64,000 bases of DNA, taken from positions 734,501 through 798,500 of the forward strand of contig NZ_CP081485.1 in NCBI RefSeq assembly GCF_023617305.1. The letters are read 5' to 3'. This stretch comes from Methanobrevibacter sp. TLL-48-HuF1. GTDB lineage: Archaea > Methanobacteriota > Methanobacteria > Methanobacteriales > Methanobacteriaceae. The position numbers and the translations under genes are program-made. Under the pieces are notes generated by a model. That model was not told where the DNA came from and made no database searches. It saw nothing but the letters and a program-made list of their open reading frames with translations. Of the stretch, positions 1 to 12,000 are shown one piece after another (position 1 is the first letter of the stretch; each line of letters starts with the position of its first letter).

Positions 1-3000
1 AACAGTAACAGTAATTGTAGCATTTTCACCTTTAATAATATCTGCAATATCAACAGTCATATTATAATCAGACACTTTAGAAACAGTAAATTTAGTAGAA
101 TTCTCCATAGGCATGTATGTATCATCACCATTGTAGAATACACTTACACTGTAAGTTCCATTAGCTAAATTAGGGACAGTTACACTAGCTACACCATATT
201 TAACTATAGCAGTGTAATTTTTACCATTAACGTTTACAGTTACATTTCCAGTAGCATCTTCAGGCAATGCAACACTAATTACAGCATCATCACCTACTTT
301 AATGTCTTTAACATCAACATCCATAGATGAAATAACTAATTTGGAAACAGCAAATGTTGCATTAGCTTGGCTAGCTAAGTATTTATCATTGCCATTAAAT
401 TTAGCAACAACATCATAAGAACCAGCAGCTAAATTATAAACAGTTAAAGTACCTTTACCGTCAACAATAGCAACATTATAAATTGCATTACCGACAGTAA
501 CAGTAGCTACACCAGAAGTTATTTCAGGAACAGCAATACCAATAACTGCATTTTCACCAACTTTAATGTCATCCACACTAACAGCAGTAGTGGAAGCTAA
601 TTTAGATACACTAAATGTAGCATTAGCCATACTAGCTAAATACATATCAGTTTCAGCAAACTTAGCAACAACATCATAAGAACCACTAGCTAAACCAGAA
701 ACAGTTAAATATCCTTTACCATCAACAACAGCAACAGTGTAAGATTTACCACCAACAGTAACAGTAACTACTCCTAAATCAACATTAGGAACAGCAATAC
801 CAATAACAGCATCATCACCAGCATTAATATCACTAACAGTGACAACAGTTGCAGAAGCTAATTTAGATACACTAAATGTAGCATTAGCTTGGCTAGCTAA
901 ATACATATCAGTTTCAGCAAACTTAGCAACAACATCATAAGAACCACTAGCTAAACCAGAAACAGTTAAAATACCTTTACCATCAACAACAGCAACACTA
1001 TAAATTGCATCACCAACAGTAACACTAACTACACCAGAAGCAATACCCGGAACAGCTATGTTAATAACTGCATTTTCACCAACTTTAATGTCATCCACAC
1101 TAACATCAACTGCAGAAGCTAATTTAGATACACTAAATGTAGCATTAGCCATACTAGCTAAATACACATCAGTTTCAGCAAACTTAGCAACAACATCATA
1201 AGAACCACTAGCTAAACCAGAAACAGTTAAAGATCCTTTACCATCAACAACAGCAACACTATAAATTGCATCACCAACAGTAACACTAACTACTCCTAAA
1301 TCAACATTAGGAACAGCAATACCAATAACAGCATCATCACCAACTTTAATGTCTTTAACATCAACATCCATAGATGAAATAACTAATTTGGAAACAGCAA
1401 ATGTAGCATTAGCTTGGCTAGCTAAATACATATCAGTTTCAGCAAACTTAGCAACAACATCATAAGAACCAGCAGCTAAACCAGAAACAGTTAAAGTACC
1501 TTTACCGTCAACAATAGCAACATTATAAATTGCATTACCGACAGTAACAGTAGCTACACCAGAAGTTATTTCAGGAACAGCAATACCAATAACTGCATTT
1601 TCACCAACTTTAATGTCATCCACACTAACAGCAGTAGTGGAAGCTAATTTAGATACACTAAATGTAGCATTAGCCATACTAGCTAAATACATATCAGTTT
1701 CAGCAAACTTAGCAACAACATCATAAGAACCACTAGCTAAACCAGAAACAGTTAAAGATCCTTTACCATCAACAACAGCAACAGTGTAAGATTTACCACC
1801 AACAGTAACAGTAACTACTCCTAAATCAACATTAGGAACAGCAATACCAATAACTGCATTTTCACCAACTTTAATGTCATCCACACTAACAGCAGTAGTG
1901 GAAGCTAATTTAGATACTTTAAATGTAGCATTAGCCTCACTAGCTAAATACATATCAGTTTCAGCAAACTTAGCAACAACATCATAAGAACCAGCAGCTA
2001 AACCAGAAACAGTTAAAGATCCTTTACCGTCAACAACAGCAACACTATAAATTGCATCACCAACAGTAACACTAACTACACCAGAAGCAATACCCGGAAC
2101 AGCTATGTTAATAACTGCATCTTGTGTTGCATTAATATCACTAACACTTACAGTTGTAGTTGAAGCAATTTTAGACACGGTAAATGTTGTATTAGCTTCA
2201 CTTGCTGCATACATATCATTACCTTCAAATTTAGCAATCACTGTGTATGTTCCATTTGCTAAATTAGATACTGTTAATGTACCTTTAGTATTGACTATGT
2301 TTACATTGTATGTTTTTCCATTAACAATTACACTTACAACTCCAGAATTAACATTTGGAAGAGTTAATCTGATAGTTGCATCTTGACCTACTTTAATATT
2401 ATTTACATTAATTGCTACTTTTGAAGACAATTTAGCTACATTAAATACTGTAGAATTACTTGATATAGTATATTGTTTATCACCATTGTATTGGGCAAAT
2501 ACAGAGTAATCACCAGGTGTTAAATCACTAACTTTTAAAGTAGCTGTACCATTTTCAATAAATACAAGGTAAGAGTTACCATTTACAAAGAATGTTACAG
2601 TTCCGGTTGCACCATCCGTAATATTTGCAGTGATAATTGCATCCTGACCTACTTTAATATCACTTACATTAAGAACAATTGAAGATTCAATTAAACCTAA
2701 GTTAAAGAAAGTACTGTTAGAACTTTCAGTAATAAAAGTATTTCCACCATATGCAGTTTCAATGAAATAAGTTCCATTATCTAAATTATCCAAAGTCAAA
2801 CTAGCAGAACCATCCACAATAGTTACAGTGTATTCTTCACCATTTACTTTAATAGTCATATTTCCAGTAGCTTTTTTATCAATAGTTACATTGATTAAAA
2901 TTTTTCCAGGTTCTTCAGAAGTAATGTTGAATATTAAATCAGAACTTCTAGGATAGTTGTTTTCAACTACATTATTTTTACCTGCTTTAATTTCAACAGC

Positions 3001-6000
3001 TGCATCTCCTGCTAAATCACGAGTGATTAAAAAGTTATCAGTTACATTACAATTATTTGCATTTAAGAATGACACTGCATAATGACCATCAACATATACT
3101 GTGTTGTTACGTACATCAAATGAACGGTCACCGTACATGTATTGAGCATAACTGATACCATACATATAATTTCCAGAATTGTAAGCTCCTACATTATAAG
3201 TGTAAATTGTGTTGTTGTATATTTTTGCATTACCGTTTTGTACTTCAATACCAGATACTAAAGCCCAGCTACCACTAGCAGAAGCTAAACCAGTAACATT
3301 AATTAAGTTATTGGCAATGTAAAGTTCAGATGTTCCACCAGTCATACTTGCAAAGTAAATACCTAAGTTTGGACCGTTACTTACACTTGTAATATTGTTT
3401 CCAATCATAGATACTTCACATTCTACACCTTGTATTGCATATGCAGTACCTGCAGCATCTTTACCTCCAGCAGTAGACATTTTAAAGTCATTATTGGAAA
3501 TCATTAAGTTTTTATTGTATCCAATGTTAATTCCATAGAGGTAATTGCTTGTACCTGCAGGAATAACTGTATCAATCATTGAGAAATTATTACCATCAAT
3601 TACACAGTCTTTAGATCCGACAATAAACATACATTGTAAAGTAGGGAAGCTAGCACTTCCATCATTTGCAGTAGTGTTTACATTGTTTTTGGAAAATGTC
3701 ACATTAGTACATTCCCTCATTCTAATTGGATTTACAGTATTTACACCCATCATAAAGTATGTATAATCATAATTAGATGCAAATAAATAAGGTAAGACTG
3801 CAGTAATATTATTTCCATCAATAAATGAATTGGAAACGCCTTCCATATTAATAGCACATGCAGTTAATGTATCATCTTTAGGACATGCTTCAAAGAAAAT
3901 ATTGCTGTTAACAACATTTAAGTTTGAAACACCATTTGCATTAATTGCAACAGCATCGACACTTTCTTTAATAATATAGCTAATGTTCATATCAGTAATA
4001 TTCACATTATTTCCAGCTACCAATATGAGAGTTCCACCGTTATCATCACATGAAACATTAGAGACTAAAGTTAATCCGTTTAATACTACATTATCTGAAA
4101 GCACAGCAAATGCTATGTTTCTTAATACTGCATTATCACTGGTTATTTTAAGAGGTTTTTCAATTGAAATAAGATTTACAAGATTTGAGAATTCACCTTT
4201 AAATACTAATTCATCGAAAGGAACTTCTTTTCTTAATAATCCGTCTTCATCAAAGTAGACAAAGAATGTTTCATTAATTACAACATTTCCATAAACATTA
4301 ACACTGGAAGTAGCATTACTTAAAGCGTATGATGAATTACTATAAGTTACAGTTATATCATATTTACCTGCAGTTAAATTGGAAATAACTACACTAGCTT
4401 TTGAATCTGAGAAAACAAGATCATATTCATTATTATTGATTTTAAGGGTGAATTTTCCAGTTAAATCAGAAACAGTTCCGACAACTACATCAATTATTAC
4501 ATCACTGCCTTCAAATACATCTTTTGCAGTAATTGTAACATTGATAAGTCCGTTTGGAAGATTGTCTTTTATAATGTTTGTATCGACAGTAGAATTAACT
4601 GCATTATCACCTATTTTATCTCCAGCAACTAAATAATTATCAGTAATTACATTATTTCCACCAGTTACAAGAATAGTTGTATTACCAGTAGCAAGTACAA
4701 TGTTATTGTATTTTATTGTGTTATCATTACTTTGAACAGTAAGCATACCTCCAAATGTGGAGTTAATTAATGTAGTATTACCTGCAGCGGATCTAATAAT
4801 TCCAGCACCACTAACAGTTACATTTTCAATAACTGCATTTTTACCGTTTACAGATAAAGAAGCAGCAGTTACATTAGCTACTTTAACTCCTGCCTGAACT
4901 GTTAAAGTTGCAGTTACAATACTATCAGATACAACAGAATTAGAACTGGCAGATATGGATTTTGCAGTGTTGTTATAAGCAACTGAACCTGATCCAACAT
5001 TTAAAGCACCTGAAACAGTGTTGTTGTAAGCAATAGAATTAGCTGCAATAGTCATACTAGCTCCACCAATTAAAACATTGTCGCAGTAAGTGATGTTGTT
5101 AGGAACACCACCAACTGCATTAACAATACCAGCACCAGCATAATTAATTACATTTCCGGCAATTAAATTATTGTTACCAGTAATTCCAATACCGTAACAA
5201 AATGCAGAAGTCGGACTTGGACCGGTTATTTTATTATTAATGATTTTATTGTAATCATTACTTAAATCACAGCCTGCATCATTAAAGGTATTCAAGTAAA
5301 GTAAATTACCGACATTACCTTCACCGACAATAGTGTTATTTTCAATAGTACAATTTTGAACGTGAGTTAAAACAATACTGCTTGAACCACCATTGTTACT
5401 GGTGTAAATATAACTGTTTTTAAGGGTTACATTAGTAGATCCGTGACGTATAGCAGTAGTTCCAACACCAGAACCAACTCTTTTATTTTCAACAATTACA
5501 CTAATATTATCTAAAACTACATTATGAGCATCATAAATCCAAACCTGAGAGTTATGGAATATAATGTCAGACACATTGGATCCTGAACCACCATTATTGA
5601 TAGTGAAACAAGAACCAGGATTTTCACCAAGTAAACTACCTGCAGTAGTGTTTAAATCAATGAATGCATCTTTAGTAGATGAAATCATATTAATTGGTTT
5701 ATTAATAGCCAAATCAAATTTAACATCATCATGACTATAGAATTTACCTCTGAAGTCTAAAGTTGCACCTTCAGGAACATAATCTGCTAAAGTACCGTTA
5801 ATAAAGTAATCAAAGAATGTTTCATTAGTTACAACACCGTCAAATACTTTGAATATTGTAGAGTTAGTTGAAGGTTTAAAGTTATCATCACCATAATAAT
5901 TTACAACAACGGTATTAACTCCTGCAACTAAATCAGATACTTTTAAAGTAGCTTTACCATCAGTTAAGCTAACAGTGTAAGTTTTACCACCTACAGTGAT

Positions 6001-9000
6001 ATTTACACTACCAGTAGCAGTAGAGTTAAGAGTTACACCTATAACTGCTTCCTTACCTATCCATACATTATTTACATCAATTATAATATCAGAAACAAAA
6101 GTCATTGGTTTATTATCTTTAATAATATTATTAGTTCCAGATTTGAATATTGCTGCATCATCACCTTTTAATTCATGTGCATATAATGTATTGCCAATTA
6201 TTTGAGAGTTTTCAGCAGATTTAATTAATACTGCATATTTTCCTTCAGAATAAATGGTATTATTCTGAATATCAAATTTGTGGTTTCCGCTGGTTGATTG
6301 TACATAAGTAATTCCTGCAATATTATTATTATCATTATATTCGTTTACATTTTGAACATAGATAGTGTTATTATATGCTTTAGCTACAGTATCCTGGAAT
6401 TCCATACCTGAAACTAATGCAAAGTCAGCAGGTCCAGCAAAACCAGTTACATTAATCCAATTGTTCTCAACAGTAATCTCAGTAGTACCATAATAATTTT
6501 GTGAGTACACAGCTAAATTAGGACCGTTAGATACAGTGGTTAAATTATTTCCTCTGACTACAAAATTATTATAAGGACCGGTAACCTGTACAGCATAAGC
6601 AGCACCTGCACCTTCTTTACCACCAGTAGTATTAAGCAATACACGATTATCTTCTACAGTTACACTATTGGATTCATAAAAATCAAGTGCATAAATATAA
6701 CTTGAAGTTCCTTTTGGAGTTATTAAATCAGTATGGGAAATAGTATTGTTTTTAATTAACAAATTATTAGCAGTATGAGCAATAAATGCATCGAAAGTAG
6801 GGAAATTAGCACCATTTCCTTTAGTCCAAGCAGAATTATCCACTACATTATTAATAATTTTAACATTTTCTGATTTTTCCACACCAATTGCAAATACCAA
6901 ATCAGTGTCGATACTTCCCCCATGGCTGTAATCAACATCCACTAACGGACAGGAAGTAGTAATTATGTTTGAATCAACAACAGCATTGTTACTTTTTGCT
7001 ATTTTTATACCTTGAGCAAATACTTTACCGTTAACATTGTTTCCAGTAAAAGTAATTGTACTGTTTACTAATTTAAAGTTATCTGCACCACTAGCATAAA
7101 CTGCAATTGCATTCTTAGATCCGTCAGTAGCATTATAATCAATAGTAATATTATTTACTGTGACATCACTACCGATAGCATATATAAGAGCGCCATCAGT
7201 ATCAGCAACATATTCAGTAGCATTTAAAGTTAAGTTATTTAAAACAGTTCCTTGTTCACACATTATTGCAATATTTCTTAATACTGCATTATCACCATTA
7301 ATAGTAATAGCTCTTGGAACGTAAACAACATTTACACCAAGATCTGAGAATTCGCCTTTGAAGATTAAAGTATCAAAAGTAATACTCTCCAATAAGGTAC
7401 CGGCATTATCAAAGAAGTTAAAGAATGTGTCATTAGTTACTATATTGGTAGTTGAAGATCCGACATTATAAGTTAAAGTAAGAGTTTCACTATCTGCTTT
7501 AACCGGAATAACATTTTCTCCAGAAGTTAAAGTATATAACACAGTTGCTTTTCCATCTTTAACAGTAGCTTTTTCACCATTAATTTCAACATTCCATCCA
7601 TCAAAGATGTCAGTATCGCCAAGAGTATAATTATTGCCTGCAGCATCACGAAGAGTGTTTAATCCAGCAGTTATACCAATGACTTCACCTGCTTTAAGGC
7701 TTTCAGTGAAATTAGAAGTAGCAGTTAAAACAACCCATTTGGATGGAGTTAATTTACCGGTTTTCGGAGAGTTAGTTCCCCACCAGTTGTTATCAATAGT
7801 ACCTGAAATAGTTCCTATCAATGCATCAAATGTTGTGCCTTCATTACTAATTATAATAGAATCAGAAATATCTGCTTTAAATGTACCCAATAAGCAATAA
7901 GCAAATCCTTTATTGACAGTATTATCACCAAATATAGAATAACGTATATTAAGGACATTATCAGAAGATGCACCATAGAATATTGCACCAGAACTTAAAG
8001 TATTATTATGAACATAAGAGTCACTTATAGTTAATTCAGTACCTGCAAGACCAATTAAAGCATTACCAGTCATTTTATTATTGGAAATATCTACATTAGA
8101 TAAATCGATTACAGAACTGCCTGAACCATAAATAACACCATTACCGCTAAAAGTAGAATCATAAATTTTAGAATTATTCATGACTACATTAGCAGCATTA
8201 GCATAGATAACACCTACAGTACCACTGTTTGCTCTAAATTCAGAATCAACAATATTTACTGAACCTTTATCAGAATAAACAACAGCACCTTGATTTGCAG
8301 TATTTGAATAAGCATTGATTTTATTTAAGTAAACAGAACCGCCTTTGTTATAGATTACACCATAATTGCTGGTTCCACGATTAATTCCAGTAATATTTAA
8401 ATTAGTTAAATTAAAAGCAATTCCATTAGCTACAGTGAACATAGTTTTAGTGTCCCCTGTAAAGGTAACTTCATTTTCACCAATAATAGCTACATTGAAA
8501 TTAATAGCTAAATCAGAAACAGTGTAAGTACCATCCATCACATGAATAGTATAACCCGGTTTAACAAGTTCAACAGCTTTTGCAATAGTAGCTACAGGAT
8601 TAGCCTGACTACCGTCATTTGCATCACTACCACTAGCTGATACCCAAACATCAGTTACAATCTGTTTTGCACTAACATCAATAGTTAAAGTCTGACTACC
8701 GGATGTAACAGTAATCTGATCATTGCCGTTTACAGTGTAAGTAACACTAGCTACACCATCAACAGTAGAAATTATATTACCTGCTAAAGTACCATTAACA
8801 GCTTCAAAACTAACAGCAACAGATGGAATAGCTTTAGTTAATTCTTTAATTACACCATTTGCATTATAATGATTGAAGTTAACTGTTAAGGTTTTTTTAT
8901 CACCAACATTGGCATTTTCAATACTTGCAGGATCAACACTCATAACAACCCAGTTAGAAACATCAACATCATCGCATGGTTCATCATCATAATCTAAACC

Positions 9001-12000
9001 AGCACCAACTAAAGTTGAAGGATTGCTGTTAGTTCCCCACCAGTTGTATTGGGCATTAGCACTTGGTTCACGGCCTTCGTTGTAAATTAATTTATTTGTT
9101 CCTTTTCCAAGTAATGCAGAGTAATGTAGAGTTAAGATACCTGAATTGTAAATATCATCACCATGATAACCAGTATTTCCATTGGAAGCAGCATTAGCAT
9201 CAAAAATGGAAGTTTCAATATTTAATTTACCTTTATTATAAATAGCTCCACCATCTTTATTAGCTTTGTTTCCAATGAATTTGGAATCTTTAATGGTTGC
9301 AGTACTTGAATCATATTCAATGTGAATTGCTCCACCATTTCCTACAGTAACTACATTATTTTCAAATGTTGCATTATTAACATTTAAAGTTCCTTTATTA
9401 AGCCAAATACCAGCTAATCTAGCAGTATTATCAGATAGTGTAGAGTTAATTACATTTACAGCACCATCATCAATATATAAAAATGCATAAGTAGTTCCTT
9501 TAGCAACATTATTACTGGAAATAGTTGTATTGATAATATCAAGATTACCTGAATTAAATATTAATCCGTAACCGTCATTTTCATAAATATTTGAATTAGC
9601 AATAGTCATTACACCAGTATTGTATATTGAACTTACAGTAGGAGTACTTCCTGATTTTTGAGTGTTTTTGTAAATGCTTACATTATTTAAGTTTACAGTT
9701 CCTTTAAGATTTTGCATAACTCCACCGTAATTATTTAATGCATTGGTAAATGCAACATTGGTGAAGTTAACAATTGTATTCTCATTTATAGTCATGATTT
9801 TAGAAGCATTACCATCAATGATAACTTTCCCTGAACCGATCATTGCAAATGATTTAGCTATTGTTAAAGAATTAGCAATATAAGTACCTTCACCTACATG
9901 TATTGTGTGACCTTCAGCAACTAACTCAATTGCTTTTGCAATAGTAGCTACAGGACTATCCTGACTACCGTCATTTGCATCACTACCACTAGCAGATACC
10001 CAAACATCAGTTACTGGAAGTTTTGCAACAACTTCAATAGTTAAAGTTTGACTACCTGATTTAACAGTAATTTGATCATTGCCATTTACAGTATATGAAA
10101 CAGCAGCAACACCATCAACAGTAGAAACAAGGTTACTTGTTAAAGTACCATTAACAGCACTAAATTTTACATCAATAGCTGGAAGAGGTTTTGACAAGTC
10201 TTTTATAGAACCAAAACTTGAATATTTGTTGAAATTAACAGATATTGTTTTTACATCACCTATTTCAGCATCTGTTACAGTAGTTGGATCTGCACTCATG
10301 ATTACCCAATTGTTTAATGTTACTGTTGAAGGCACTAAATTTTTAGGAGAATTAGTTCCCCACCAGTTGTAATTAACTGTAGCCACACCAGATGCAGATT
10401 CAGCATTAGATATTGCATAGTCTCCTTCAGCAGTGTTATTTAATAAAACTGAATATGAAATGGTTGAATTACTGCCACCGTTTAAGTATAATGCAGCACC
10501 TAATTTAGCCTGATTGTTTTTGAAAACAGAATCTGTAACACTGACATTACCGTTTAATGAAGTGTATATTGCTCCTCCCTGACCACCAGTGTATTTTCCA
10601 GGATTAGCTTTGTTATTAATAAACATAGATTCTTTTACAATACATTCTCCACCAGAAACAAATAATGCTCCTCCCTGACCAGTATTTGCACTATTACTTT
10701 CAAATGTAGAATTAATTATATTAACAATACCTATAGTTGCATCAGATGATTTAGTTGCATAAATAGCTCCACCATATTTAACAGCATTATTTCTAAATAC
10801 AGTATTGGAGATAGTTGCATTTGCTGAAGTTGTATAAACTATACCATAAGAATTAGAAAATGAAGTCATATCATTATTATAAAACTCAGAATTATCAATA
10901 ACTAATAATGCATCATTTTGATTGTTTACAACACCTTTGCCTGCAGAATTTTGATAAAATTTAGAATTATTAATATTTAATTTATTTTTATTAGTAATTA
11001 TAGTTCCAGAATTACCAGTGGCCTTATTTGAATAAAAGTTAGAATTAGAAATGGTTAACTTACCTTCATTTGAAATAGCACCTACAAGAGCAGCATTACC
11101 ATTTGTGAAAGACAAATTAGTTAAAACAACAGTTGCATCAGCAGTTACTTCCATAATTTTTGAAGCATTACCATCAATTACTGTATTAGCACTACCTTCT
11201 AAAGTTAAACTTTTAGAAATGCTTAAAGTTTTATCAATTACATAATTACCATCAGCAATATGAATAATATAACCATCACCAGCAAGTTCAATAGCTTTTG
11301 CAATAGTAGCTACAGGACTAGCTTGGCTACCGTCATTATCATCACTACCAGTAGTTGCTACCCAAATATCAGCTGCTGCTTGTTTTGCAACAACATCAAT
11401 AGTTAAACTTTGACTACCTGACTTAGCAGTGATTTTATCATTAGTTGTAGTAGTGTATGTTACAGTAGCTATACCATCTACACTAGCTACATTATTTTTA
11501 CTTAAAGTACCACTAACAGCACTAAAGTCAACATTAATTCCAGAAATAGATTGAGCTAAATCTTGAATACTACCAGAAGCATCAGTGTAATGATTGAAGT
11601 TAACACTTACATCAATAGCTTTACCACTTTCAGCATTAATAGTAGTTTCAGGAGTACTCATAACTACCCATTTATTTACATTGTCACCAGTGTAAGTATT
11701 AGTTCCCCACCAGTTGTAATCTAAATTAACAGTTGGAGCAATTCCAGATGCAATATTTAAATTTTTACTGAATCCATTATTCATAATAGAAGAATAAGTT
11801 AAATTAACAATGGAATTTTTAAAAATATAAGCTAATGCACTAGTATCTGCATTACCAAAAGTATTGTTTTCAATTATACAGTTAGTCATATTTAATGCAG
11901 TTACAAAATTAGAATAGCCCAAATATAACAAATATTGACCATTAATTCCACTTTCTGTTTTTCCAATTACATTATTGGAAATTACAGTATTGGAAATAGT

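Larger units (their letters stand above)
1..2930 (-). repeat. Tandem array of about ten to eleven Ig-like domains
   Basis: The period is about 261 bp (87 codons). Each unit starts at a motif like DDIKVGENAVI, seen near 45, 300, 565, 825, 1085, 1345, 1605, 1865, 2120, 2385 and 2650. Each unit contains VTVGxxxYxVAVVDGKGxLTVSGLAxGSYDVVAKF or a close variant. Units from about 290 to 2100 are near-identical, while those nearer the beta-helix region (2120-2930) have diverged. This resembles the Big_3-type bacterial Ig-like stalks of surface adhesins. Confidence 0.85.

Noticed and set aside
1-2930. CRISPR-like regular repeats
   Set aside because: The period (about 261 bp) and the intact reading frame show protein domain repeats, not 20-40 bp repeats with unique spacers.
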